Assembly: GCF_000186865.1 (NCBI RefSeq)
Contig: NW_008705565.1
Location: 1,041,083 to 1,105,082 of the forward strand
DNA: 64,000 nt
DNA from: Aureococcus anophagefferens
Taxonomy: Eukaryota; Sar; Pelagophyceae; Pelagomonadales; Pelagomonadaceae
Direction of reading: 5' to 3'
Numbering within the stretch: the first letter of the stretch is position 1; every line of letters begins with the position of its first letter. The notes beneath the pieces were generated by a model. That model made no database searches. It saw only the letters and a program-made list of their open reading frames with translations, and had not been told where the DNA came from. The position numbers and the translations under genes were made by a program. Below are positions 45,851-54,741 of this stretch, one piece after another.

Positions 45851-47860
45851 ATGGTCTCGACGAGGCGCTCGACGCAACCTGCCGCCATGGAACTCGACGC
45901 TTCTTCCAAAACTGTACAATCTTCACACACACCACATGCGGCGCTCGTGAGCCCCGCGCCGCAGACGAACATCTGCCCCAGCGCTTGCGACGTCAAAACC
46001 ATCAACGACCTCGCGCGCTTGCTCGAAGGCGCGACGCTTAGTGACGCTGCGAAGCGGTTATCCGCGTCACTCGTCGCGCTCGTCGCGCAAGACAACTTAG
46101 TGGTCGCGCAGCGCCTTCTTGATCACGCCGCCGCGCGCGCGCGCGCGGTCGCCGACCTCGCGGCGGCGAGCGATTCCTTCGTGTCGTTCGAGAACGACGA
46201 CGACGACGACGCACCGCCCGCGTACGCGCTGAGCGACGGCGAGGCGGACGACGCCGAGCTCGCGGAGGCCGCGCGCCACGCGGAGCAGCCCGAGGGGGTC
46301 GTCACTCGCATGCGGTCGCGCCGCGCCGTCGCTGTCGTGACGCCGGACTCGGATTTGATGGAGCTGTCCGTGGAGTCCACCATGGATGTCTCCAACTCGG
46401 CGGCCGTCGGCACGACGGTGATCGTTTTCGGGCCGAACTCCTTCTTCACGTTCACGGGCCTCGCGTACGAGACCGAGCGGCGCGAGGCCATGGAGCTCGC
46501 GCACCGCGCGGGCGCCCAGACGCTCGTGACCCTGTGCCTGTCGACGACCTACCTGGTCGTGGGGTCGCGCGAGGGCACGCGGAAGCGGCGCTACGCGGAG
46601 GGCATTCACGAGGCGGAGGTCGTCTCGCTCGACGTCTTTACCGCCGCGGCGCAGGCCGCGTGCGAACACCGGTCGGCCCAGGGGACGGCAATTTTGCGAG
46701 TGGTCGTGACGCGCGCGGCGGCGGGCGGCGCGTTGACGACGGCGGTGTCCATCGTCGTGGCGGAGACCCCGGGCCCGAGCTACGCGCAGATCGTGACCGC
46801 GACGTTGTTGGAGATGCGTGCGGAGGGAATCGACGTGCTGTCGGATGATCAGATTTTGGAGAAACTGGGCCCGCGTCCTGAGAAAGAACGCGTGCCGACG
46901 ACGCAAGAGCGCCTCGAGGACATCGGCCAGCCCGTATGCGGCTGCAGAGACTTGACGTGCCCTTTGTTCCACGCGTGCAGATGCACATCATGCGTTGAAT
47001 CCAGACCCGGCAGATCGGGATATCAAATCTGCCACCAGGTCGACGCGTTTGGCGCGGACAACAATGGAGTCCGCAGGCTCTCTTGCCGAATCGAGCAGTG
47101 GATGAAGGCGAAAAAAGCTCTAAACGGCAGCTCAAAGAAAACTTCCCAGAAGTATTATAGCAACGAAGACACTCGGAAACGGCACAACGAACAGTCAGGG
47201 GCATATCACGCGAAAGAAGCCGAGGAGAGACGCAAGGTCATGGCCGCGGCGCGCGAGACGGAGTGGGGCGACCTCGCCGACGCGACGGAGGCGGGCGCCA
47301 AGAAGCGGGCCTGGGAAATTTACGGGCCGCAGATCATCGCTCACCTCCAGGCCGCGCGGAAGCGCAAGGGCTTCAAGGTGACGCGCCGCGCGTTCATCCA
47401 GGTCTTCATCCTCGGCACGAACAAGCGGACGCGGACCGTCCACGACGAGGGCCTGCTGGCGTCGCTGAACGGGAAACGGACGAAATACGCGGACGGGACA
47501 CCGTCGCTGGGCGGCGCTCCCGGGCTCGGCATCTTCGAGGACGGAGAATTCGTGCGCAACCTTTATATGGACGCGCGGCGCGACATGGCGGACGACGAGG
47601 ACTGCTTCCTGCTCGCGGACAGCCTGGGCTACGCCGACGTGTGCTGCTGGAACGAGGGCTACACGCAGGATTTCTGCGACCAGCCGGAGATCTACAAGAA
47701 GCACAACTTCCAGGCCGCGTGGCGCGACACGCACGTCGGCGTCCCCAGGGGCGCGCCCCCGTACGTCCTCGGCGCGCGCATCTCCTTCTTCGGGGAGGAC
47801 GACTCCCCGCCGGCGGGCGGCACCCTCCACCCCAACATCAACGCGCGCCGCAGCGGGTAG
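45851..47860 (+). CDS. BRCT-domain protein with Cys-rich centre
   Basis: 669 residues from the ATG at 45851 (a stronger-context ATG lies at 45887). The frame stays open upstream to 45722, but that part overlaps the divergent fibrillin gene. A BRCT-like domain spans about residues 182-275: GTTVIVFGPNSFFTFTGLAYE, MELAHRAGAQTL, TTYLVVGSREGTRKRRYAEG, EVVSLDVFTAAA. BRCTs bind phosphopeptides in DNA-damage and replication proteins. A Cys-rich patch at about 363-395 (CGCRDLTC, CRCTSC) could bind zinc. The C-terminal half has a conserved-looking block (WEIYGPQIIAHLQAARKRKGF, FIQVFILGTNKRTRT) that I cannot place. The segment 46840-47225 is AT-richer with different codon choice. Confidence 0.65.
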   Translation: MVSTRRSTQPAAMELDASSKTVQSSHTPHAALVSPAPQTNICPSACDVKTINDLARLLEGATLSDAAKRLSASLVALVAQDNLVVAQRLLDHAAARARAVADLAAASDSFVSFENDDDDDAPPAYALSDGEADDAELAEAARHAEQPEGVVTRMRSRRAVAVVTPDSDLMELSVESTMDVSNSAAVGTTVIVFGPNSFFTFTGLAYETERREAMELAHRAGAQTLVTLCLSTTYLVVGSREGTRKRRYAEGIHEAEVVSLDVFTAAAQAACEHRSAQGTAILRVVVTRAAAGGALTTAVSIVVAETPGPSYAQIVTATLLEMRAEGIDVLSDDQILEKLGPRPEKERVPTTQERLEDIGQPVCGCRDLTCPLFHACRCTSCVESRPGRSGYQICHQVDAFGADNNGVRRLSCRIEQWMKAKKALNGSSKKTSQKYYSNEDTRKRHNEQSGAYHAKEAEERRKVMAAARETEWGDLADATEAGAKKRAWEIYGPQIIAHLQAARKRKGFKVTRRAFIQVFILGTNKRTRTVHDEGLLASLNGKRTKYADGTPSLGGAPGLGIFEDGEFVRNLYMDARRDMADDEDCFLLADSLGYADVCCWNEGYTQDFCDQPEIYKKHNFQAAWRDTHVGVPRGAPPYVLGARISFFGEDDSPPAGGTLHPNINARRSG

Positions 47861-47978
47861 ACGAGTAATTTTCAGTTCCCGGGGCCACGACTGGAGCTTC
47901 CCGGCGCACCGCGCGAGTCCTCGCGCGCGCGACGACGGCGTCACACGAGCCCTGCTTCGTCGGCTTCGCCGGGAGAGG

Positions 47979-49223
47979 ATGACGATGATGATCGGCGGCG
48001 GCAACCGCATGGCCGTCATTACAACAACAATCCTCCTCCTGCCGTACGCGCACGGCCTCGTCGCGCCGGCGCCGCGACGACCCGCGACGCAGCTGGACGC
48101 GGTGTGGTCCAACGAGCTCGCGATCCGCGACTACCAGAACCTGCTCCAGGGCAAGGCCGAGGCGCGGCGGGAGGACGGGCCGAGCGTCGTCCTGGGCCTG
48201 CCCGGCGACGCCATCGCGGCGAAATTCGCGGAGATGGCGCCCGGCGCGCCCGACGCGCTCCTCGCCTTCGGCGACGCGATCCCCGAACGTCTCGACGCGG
48301 CCGCGTACCCCGGCGCCGACGCGGAACGATTGAGCGAGTTCCCCATCTACGTCTGCTGCACGTCGCCGGAGGCCTGCGCGGCGCTCGAGCCCGTGCTCCA
48401 AACCGTGCCCGAGGGCAAGAAGGAGGACCTCGTCTTCCTGCAAAAGGGCGACATGCTCGAGGACCTGCTCAAGCGCCACGGCCTCTGCCGCGAGCGGCAG
48501 ACGCAGGCCGTGCTCTACGTGGGCGTCAACGCCTACGGCAAGCTCGAGTGCGACCGCGTGTCCATCGGCGACGACGCCATGGGCGAGCCCAAGTTCGCCG
48601 CGGAGACGTGCGCGACGGGCAAGTGGGCGGGCGCCGTCGCGGACCGCCTCGTCCGGCACAAGTTCCACTGCGGCGAGCAGTTCTACCGCGACTGGCGGCG
48701 CAACATGATCGAGCTCGTCGTCTTCGAGTGCGTCTACAACCTCGTGGGCGTCCTCCACCAGAAGGTGCCCGTGAGCGAGGTCAACAGATACTTCTCCCAG
48801 GAGACCGACGACATGCTCTGGGAGATGCAGCGGGCGCTCCGGGGCCACCTCGCCGTGACGCTGTTGAGCGGCTGGGAGGAGCGCATGGCCGCCTACGCGG
48901 AGACCCAGTTCCGGTCCAAGAGCGACAACCGGCCGACGGGGGCGTCGGCGGCGAGCCCGTTCCGGAACAACTTCTTCTACGAGATATCTAGGAAGGCCCT
49001 CGAGAAGGACTTCCCGGACCCGTGCCCCATGCACACGGAGTACTGGGAGTACGGCATCGAGAAGGGCCTCGTCGACGCCGACGCGCCGCCCGTCGTCGCC
49101 TTCGCGGACGCGCCGGCCGGGGACCCGGCGCCCGTCGTCGCCGGCGACGCCGGCGCGCCCGCGGCGGCGCCGCCGGTGGACTATGCGGCGCAGCTCCGCG
49201 CGCAGATGGCCGGCGGCGCGTAG
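47979..49223 (+). CDS. Unknown plastid-type protein
   Basis: 414 residues, intronless. The start region has clustered ATGs (47979, 47985, 47988); the last, at 48009, precedes the hydrophobic leader AVITTTILLLPYAHGLVAP, a signal peptide with a basic transit stretch behind it. The first half has an alpha/beta look (SVVLGLPGDAIAAKFAEMAPG, DALLAFGDAI, FPIYVCCTS, DLVFLQKGDMLEDLL), which loosely recalls NAD(P)-binding or reductase folds, though no dinucleotide signature is certain. The middle is helical (KWAGAVADRLVRHKFHCGEQF, WRRNMIELVVFECVYNLVGVLH). The tail is Ala/Pro-rich and disordered. Similar unknowns probably exist in diatoms (inference). Confidence 0.65.
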   Translation: MTMMIGGGNRMAVITTTILLLPYAHGLVAPAPRRPATQLDAVWSNELAIRDYQNLLQGKAEARREDGPSVVLGLPGDAIAAKFAEMAPGAPDALLAFGDAIPERLDAAAYPGADAERLSEFPIYVCCTSPEACAALEPVLQTVPEGKKEDLVFLQKGDMLEDLLKRHGLCRERQTQAVLYVGVNAYGKLECDRVSIGDDAMGEPKFAAETCATGKWAGAVADRLVRHKFHCGEQFYRDWRRNMIELVVFECVYNLVGVLHQKVPVSEVNRYFSQETDDMLWEMQRALRGHLAVTLLSGWEERMAAYAETQFRSKSDNRPTGASAASPFRNNFFYEISRKALEKDFPDPCPMHTEYWEYGIEKGLVDADAPPVVAFADAPAGDPAPVVAGDAGAPAAAPPVDYAAQLRAQMAGGA

Positions 49224-49440
49224 GGGGCGCCGCGCGGAGGAGTAACAATCCCCGGGGGTCTGCGGGGTCTGCGGCGCGGCGCCGGTGTCGCGGACCCGCC
49301 GCGGCGCCATCGGTCGACGATCGCGACACTGGCACCCGATCGAGTCTCCAACAAGTTCTCCGACACGAGTGCTAGGAGAGGGCGGGGGGTCGCGGCTTGC
49401 TTTCGCGCGCGCGGGTCTCTCGGCGGGGGGCGTGTGGCCG

Positions 49441-50773
49441 TCAGTCGTCCTCGTCGCTGTGGTGGATCGTGTCGTCGTCGTCGTCGTCGTCGTCGCCCGG
49501 CTCGATGGACTTGGCGTTTTTCAGGGACCGCGCGGCCGCGGCGGCGCGCGCCTCGAGGGCCGCGTGCTCCTTCTTCAGCTCCGCGAAGACGGCGGACGTC
49601 ACGAAGGACGATGTGAATTTGTCGCGGAGCCGCGCGAGCGCCGCGGCCTCGAGGTCCGCGAAGACGTCGCGCGGCGGCGGCTTCGACGACGTCGCGAGCG
49701 CGCTCGCGCGGCGCGCGGCGGCCAGGGACGCGTCGTTGAGGGCCGGCAGCGCGCCGTCGGCGTCGAGGAACTTGTCCCGGATCTGGGCCGCGCGCGTCGG
49801 GCGGAGCCGCGCGTTCGCCGTCGACTTGTAGTACTCGACGGCCTTCGCGAACTCGAGGAGCTGGAGCCCCGCGGCGTCGCTCTCCTGGAGCCACTTGCCG
49901 AAGACGTTGTTGCCGACGTCGTGCTTGAGGAAGCCCGCGAGCGTCGGGCCCTTGACGAGGGCGCCGAGCCCGTCCGCGCGGCTCCGGAGCTGGCGCGCGA
50001 GGAACTCGCTCGTCGCCTGGGCAGCAAAAGGGTGATTCAACCTCGCTTCAACGTGAGTGTTCCGCGCGCGCGCGTTCCGAAAAAGCATCCACGCTTCGAG
50101 ACCGTTCCGAGAGATGATCGCTCGTCCAAAAATCAGCCAAAACGAGTGGAAAACGGCCGAGATATGAGCCTTTGAAGTTGGGAATTTCGCTCTCTTTTGC
50201 TGCCCTGCTCGTCGCCCGGAGTTCCGTCTCGAAGGGCCGCGTGAGCCGCTTGAGGGCGCTGCAGAGCTTGAGGCGCTCGACCTCGTAGTCGGCGTCGTGG
50301 AGCAGCTTGTCGACGAAGGGCTCGGCCCCGTAGTAGCCCAGAACGCGCGTGAGCCGCGTCCAGTTGTGCTCGCGGACGTGCGGTTTCAGGAGCGGGAGCA
50401 GCGCGTCGTGCGCCTCCTTGATGCTCTTGGCCACGGCGGGGACGTCGCAGGTGCCGCCGCCCGCGGCCCGCTCCAGGGCGTCGCCGATGCAGGCCATGCA
50501 GGCGAGCGTGGGGCCCCGCGCGGGCGTCGCGCCCTCGGCGGTGACGACCTTGTTCGTGTAGAGCAGCACGGCCTTCGCGATGAGCTTCATCATGTCCTTC
50601 TTCAGGTCGCGCGCCGTCGGCTTGTCGCTGAACTTGCGCGCGGCGTACTTGAGGTAGGTGAGGATCGTCTCGCCGGCCTCGCCGAAGTGGGCCACGATGA
50701 GGGACCGCCCGCTCTTCGTCTCCGTCATCTTGCTCGCCATGTACTTCTTCGCCTTGAAGAGCATGGACGACAT
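49441..50773 (-). CDS. TNFAIP8 (TIPE)-like domain fused to an RGS domain, split by an introner
   Basis: Exons 50773-50216 and 50016-49441, 377 residues; the intron 50215-50017 (GC-AG, 199 nt) is an introner, and the join ELR|ATSEFLARQL is exact. Residues 1-180 resemble the TIPE fold: KAKKYMASKMTETKSGRSL, ETILTYLKYAARKFSDKP, DLKKDMMKLIAKAVLLYTN, then LACMACIGDAL and HREHNWTRLTRV-type helices (VREHNWTRLTRVLGYYG). TIPE proteins carry phosphoinositides in a hydrophobic tunnel. Residues about 200-315 look like an RGS box: TLAGFLKHDVGNNVFGKWL, LLEFAKAVEYYKS, AAQIRDKFLDADG, FADLEAAALARLRDKFTSSFVTS. RGS domains accelerate G-alpha GTPase. The tail is acidic (DDDDDDDD). The pairing suggests lipid-linked G-protein control; this is inferred from domain content. 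Confidence 0.7.
50017..50207 (-). mobile_element. Introner element, copy 3 (191 bp)
   Basis: The only copy here with a perfect 8-bp target duplication: GCGACGAG on both sides (50215-50208 and 50016-50009). In gene sense the ends are CAGGGCAGCAAAAG and CTTTTGCTGCCCAG, an almost perfect inverted repeat of 14 bp. The 5' splice site is the GC of the duplication. This is probably the youngest insertion in the window, since both duplication and ends are intact. Confidence 0.92.
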
Positions 50774-51041
50774 GGTCGTGTGTCTGGCTCCTCGAGCCTC
50801 GGAGCGACGTGCGGCGCGCCCGCGGCCGGCCACCCGGGGAGCGGGGCCCGTCAGGCGGGGCTGCCGGGCTCCCCCATGCGCGACAGGCCTGGATAAGCCG
50901 GGCGTTGCAGGGCAAGGTGTTGGTGTTGCCTCGAGAGCCGCGCCGGCTCATTGGGACCGCGCGAAGAAGTGCTCCGCGCACGCCGCCCCGGACGCGCCCC
51001 GCTCCGACCGCGCGGCGCCTGGGCCGCGCCGCACCCGCGGC

Positions 51042-51425
51042 ATGTCGAACCCGTTCGTCGAGCCGCTCCTGCCGTCGGAGAACCGCCGGGGCGAGAACTC
51101 GGACACCTTCAGCAGCCTCCACATCGGCATCCGGGAGGACAAGACGGACGCCCTCCTCGGCGACTCGCTCCGCGTCAACGACGAGACCGAGGAGATCGGC
51201 GAGGCGACGCTGAGCCAGCTCCGCACGCAGCGGGAGCAGCTCCAGACCGCGTCGAGCCAGGCGCGCGACACGCACCAGGTCACGCGCGACGCGCGCGCGA
51301 CGCTCAAGCACATCGCCTGGAAGGTCTTCCGCGAGAAGCTCACGCTCGTGCTCGTCATCGTGTGCATGCTCGTCATCGACTGCGCCCTCGCCTACCGCCT
51401 GATCACGCACAAGGGCGACCTCTGA
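51042..51425 (+). CDS. Short Vti1-like Qb-SNARE
   Basis: 127 residues from the ATG at 51042. The C-terminal half is a Qb-SNARE motif of the Vti1 type: ALLGDSLRVNDETEEIGEATL, then LRTQREQLQTASSQARDT with the central Gln, and ARATLKHIAWKVFREKLTL leading to a tail anchor (VLVIVCMLVIDCALAYRLI). Vti1 proteins act in Golgi, endosome and vacuole fusion. Typical Vti1 has an N-terminal Habc three-helix domain of about 100 residues; here only some 40 residues precede the SNARE motif. An upstream in-frame extension to 50658 exists but reads as Arg/Pro-rich non-protein. It is divergent from the TIPE-RGS gene. Confidence 0.8.
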   Translation: MSNPFVEPLLPSENRRGENSDTFSSLHIGIREDKTDALLGDSLRVNDETEEIGEATLSQLRTQREQLQTASSQARDTHQVTRDARATLKHIAWKVFREKLTLVLVIVCMLVIDCALAYRLITHKGDL

Positions 51426-51455
51426 CCCCCGTTTTACATAACGCCTCCTCCACCG

Positions 51456-51950
51456 TTAGGACGATCGTCGCTCCCGCACGTCGCGCTCGACGAGCGCGTC
51501 GCCGTCGAAGCGGAACCGGCCCTCGAGGACGGCGCCGCCGAGGACGCGCGGGTACCAGAGCGCGTCGTCCGCCGGCATCTCCGCGTAGGGTATCGCGTCG
51601 ACAGGGAACCAGGACGTCGACGCGTCCGCCGAGTCGCGGCGCCCGGCGCACTCCCGCCGCCGCGCGCGGTACACGAACTCGACCTCGTCCGCGTCGAAGA
51701 CCGCGGCGCCGTCGCCGTCCGTGCTCTCGAAGGCGAACAGCGCGACCTCCTCGAAGCGAGCGACGTCCAGCTTCAAGCCCGCGAGCGCTCGGACGACGGC
51801 CGCGGCGGACGCTTCGTCGCTTTCGCCCTCGATGGCGTCGCCGAGGCAGGCGGTGTACTTGCCGGCGCAGGGGCCGTCGTGCCATTTGCACAGCAAGATC
51901 TCGTCGAGGTCGTTGATGATGAGCGTTTGCACGAGTCGATGCCGCTCCAT
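51456..51950 (-). CDS. MTH1-like Nudix protein with degenerate Nudix box
   Basis: 164 residues if started at the ATG at 51950, close to the length of MTH1/NUDT1 (156). A longer frame reaches an ATG at 52094 but overlaps the divergent aldo/keto reductase start. The C-terminal half matches the MTH1 signature: SWFPVDAIPYAEMPADDALWYPRVLGG, then GRFRFDGDALVERDVRE. The N-terminal strand pair (LVQTLIINDLDEILLCKW, GPCAGKYTACLGD) also fits. However, the Nudix box that should read G-x5-E-x7-REUxEE is GDAIEGESDEASAAAVVRALAG: the metal-binding glutamates of REUxEE are missing. It may be inactive as an 8-oxo-dGTPase, or may use a different metal site. The 3' end is 30 bp from the convergent SNARE stop. 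Confidence 0.72.
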   Translation of the reverse strand: MERHRLVQTLIINDLDEILLCKWHDGPCAGKYTACLGDAIEGESDEASAAAVVRALAGLKLDVARFEEVALFAFESTDGDGAAVFDADEVEFVYRARRRECAGRRDSADASTSWFPVDAIPYAEMPADDALWYPRVLGGAVLEGRFRFDGDALVERDVRERRSS

Positions 51951-52071
51951 CGGTGCGACTGTTTGGTGGTAGCGTTCGATGCGTGCGCGCGACGCACCCG
52001 TTGCGCTGCGCAGCGACTCGCGCGCGGCTTGTCCACAAGTTAGAGCATCAAGTTGGATAATTGAAGCAACG

Positions 52072-53791
52072 ATGCCGCTTGCGCAAGAAAGCATGGACCC
52101 CCGGCCCGACCCAGCGCGGCAGCCCGCGAACTACCCCGACCCAGCGCGGCAGCCCGCGAACTACATGTCGGCCGTCGCGCGGCGGAACATCGACGCGCCG
52201 TCGGCAGCCGTCATCGCGGAGGAGACGGCGGCGTCTGCAGCAAAACTCGAGGAGCATCGCAAACGACGCATCACGACCACCCACTTCGACTGGCAGCTCG
52301 ATTTGGGACCATGCGAGGGCCTGCGGCGCGACCTCGCGCGAGTAGCGGGGATGATCTTCCGGACGCTCTGGCACCTCGTCACGTTCACGCTCTACATGGA
52401 GGGCATGTTCATCCTGTTGCGATTGATCGAACGCGTCCGCCGGCGCCGGGAAAAGAGCGGCGCCGCCGCGGCGCCGCCGATGCGCGGCGTCGACGGGCCG
52501 CACCTGGACGCCTGGTTCGGGCCGCGCGTCGACCGCACGCTCGCGCCGCCGCTCCGCACGCTCGCGCCGCCGCTCCCCGGCGGCATGAAAAACGCCATGG
52601 CCTACAAGGCGCTCGGCCCCTTCGAGGTGTCGGTCGCTTCGCTCGGCGGCGCGAACTGGACTCGGGAGCTCCTCGGCTACTCGCACCAGTCCGTGGAGGA
52701 GCGCGAGCTGCTCGTCTTCGAGATGCTCGACTTTGCCTACGCGCGCGGCGTGAACCTCTTCGACTTATCGGAGTGCTACCCGGCCAAGGACAACGACGGC
52801 CGCGCCGAGACGCTCTTCGGGCGATGGCTGCGCGAGCGGGAGATCGCGCGCGGCTCCGTCGTCATCTCGACGAAGGTCGTCGGGCCCGGCGGCGACAAGG
52901 TGCTCCCGCACCGCTACGACGCGCTCGGCACGCCTCCCGGGGACCGGCCGTCGTTCGCGCAGCCGTCGAAACAGCAGATCCTCGACGCCTGCGAGGCGTC
53001 CCTGAAGCGCCTGGGCGTCGACCGCATCGACCTGTGCCTCCGGCGTCGGCGCGTCACCGCGCGCGACGCACCCGCGCCGCCGCAGGTTCGAGATCCACTG
53101 GCCCGCGCGCTACGTGCCGAAATTCGGCGAGTCCGGCGCGCGGTTCAACCCGGACCTCGCCGTCTCCTGCCCGTCCTTCGACGAGCAGCTGGACGCGATC
53201 GAAGCGCTCTTGGAGGCGGGCAAGATCGCGGCCTGGGGCGTGTCCAACGAGACGACCTTCGGCCTCACGACCTTCCTCGAGCGCGCGAAGGCTCGGCACA
53301 TGCCCGGGCCCGCGTCGATCCAGAACGACTACTCGCTCTGCGACCGCCGCTTCGAGACCGAGCTCGCGGAGGCGTGCCACCACGGGGACGTCGGCCTGCT
53401 CGTCTTCGGCGCCATGTGCGGCGGCACGCTCTCCGGCAAGTACAACCGCGGCCGCATGCCCAGGGACGAGGCGAGGCATCGCGAGATGCCGGGCTACCAG
53501 GCGCGCTACACGTGCGCGGCGACGCTCCGGGCGGCCGAGGAGTACGCGGACCTCGCCGCCGCGCACGGCCTCTCGCCGGCGCATCTGGCGCTCGCGTGGT
53601 GCTACAGCCGGTCCTTCGTCGCGTCGACGATCCTCGGCGCGCGCCACGTCGCGCAGCTCGAGGACCAGCTCGACGCGCTCGCCGCGGCGGCCAAGGTCAC
53701 GCCCGCGCTCGCGCGGGACGTCGACCGCGTCCACCACTGCTGCCCGAACCCGAACTACTCGGACACGCACGGCCAGTACTACGCGACCTAA
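52072..53791 (+). CDS. Membrane-anchored aldo/keto reductase, two exons
   Basis: Exons 52072-53033 and 53086-53791 (555 residues) with a 52-nt GT-AG intron; the join gives RIDLFEIHWPARYV, the expected AKR strand. The catalytic tetrad is visible: Asp and Tyr in FDLSECYPAK, Lys in ISTKVV and His in IHWP. Other family marks are GLTTFLERAK region, SIQNDYSLCDRRFE, GAMCGGTLSGKY and TILGARHVAQLEDQ. Closest in style to the Kv-beta/Tas subgroup of AKRs. The unusual 180-residue N-terminus has two copies of PDPARQPANY (33-bp tandem repeat at about 52103-52168), a hydrophobic helix (LWHLVTFTLYMEGMFILLRL) and a doubled RTLAPPL. NADPH-dependent reduction is known for the family; the substrate is unknown. 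Confidence 0.85.
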
Positions 53792-53918
53792 GAAGCGCCG
53801 TAACCCGCGTGCGCGTGCGCGTACGGCGCGGCGAAGTGCGCGGCGACTCGGCCAAGTCATGATCAACACTGCTTCAAAAAAGCTGCATGCAGTCACAGTG
53901 CAGTGTGGCCTCGCGAGC

Positions 53919-54716
53919 ATGGTGCGCCTAATCATCGACGGCTTCCCGCCGTCGACGTCGCAGGAGGACGCCACGGCGCTCTTCGAGTCCGCCGTCGCGC
54001 AGCTCGACGACGAGGACCGGCGCGGGTGCCGCGTGCACTACTTCGCGCCGGGCAAGGCCGGCACGAAGCTCGGCGACCGGCCGGGCCTGCTCTACGTGAC
54101 GTGCCCGGAGCGCTGCGAGGACGCCTTCGCGGAGAAGCTGCGCCTGCGCTGCGAGCTGCCGCCGGCGCCGGCCGAGCCGACGCCCGCCGAGGCCGCGGCC
54201 GCGCCGCCCGCGCCGCCGGCGCGCGAGAGCCCCCGCGCGGCGCCGCCGCGCGACGGCCGGCGGCCGGCGGCCGTGAGCGTGGCCCGCGCGCCCTTCGACA
54301 AGCTCTTCCGCGAGCCGAGCCGCAAAGACCGCCGCGAGGACACGTGGCAGAGCAGCCCGGAGTACGCGGCGTACGTCGCGGCGCGCGACGCGGCGCCCGC
54401 GGCCGAGCCCGCGGCGCCGCCCGCGGACGCGCCGCGGAAGAACCCGCTCCTCGACTACATGAAGACGCACGGCTCGCTCTTCCGCCGCTACGCCGCCGCG
54501 CCCGGCGGCAAGAAGAAGGGCGCGGCGAAGAAGGGCGGCGACGCGAAGAAGGGCGAGAAGAAGGGCAAGAAGACCCCCCTCGCGAAGCCGGGCGAGGCGA
54601 AGAAGAAGAAGGCCACGCCGTTGACGAAGAAGGGCCCGGGCGCGCCGAAGCCCACCGGCGAGGCGAAGAAGAAGGGCAAGCCCACCCCCCTCACGAAGCC
54701 CGCCGGCGGGTCCTAA
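53919..54716 (+). CDS. UPF3-like nonsense-mediated decay factor
   Basis: 265 residues from the ATG at 53919. The N-terminal 150 residues fit the Smg4/UPF3 RNP-like domain: VRLIIDGFPPSTSQEDATALFES, RVHYFAPGK, PGLLYVTCPERCEDAF, and later VARAPFDKLFRE followed by EDTWQSSPEYAAYVAARDA, the counterpart of the APFQK and DPEYxxFLE motifs. UPF3 bridges UPF2 and the exon-junction complex. A short NPLLDYMKTHGSLFRRY segment and a Lys/Gly/Pro-rich basic tail follow, with repeats of KKGKxTPLxKP. An upstream in-frame ATG near 53858 would add about 20 residues. The Ala/Pro-rich linker inside the domain is a lineage insertion. The assignment is moderate because several core residues differ. Confidence 0.65.
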   Translation: MVRLIIDGFPPSTSQEDATALFESAVAQLDDEDRRGCRVHYFAPGKAGTKLGDRPGLLYVTCPERCEDAFAEKLRLRCELPPAPAEPTPAEAAAAPPAPPARESPRAAPPRDGRRPAAVSVARAPFDKLFREPSRKDRREDTWQSSPEYAAYVAARDAAPAAEPAAPPADAPRKNPLLDYMKTHGSLFRRYAAAPGGKKKGAAKKGGDAKKGEKKGKKTPLAKPGEAKKKKATPLTKKGPGAPKPTGEAKKKGKPTPLTKPAGGS

Positions 54717-54741
54717 GCGCCTTTTTCTTAGAGATGGTCGG

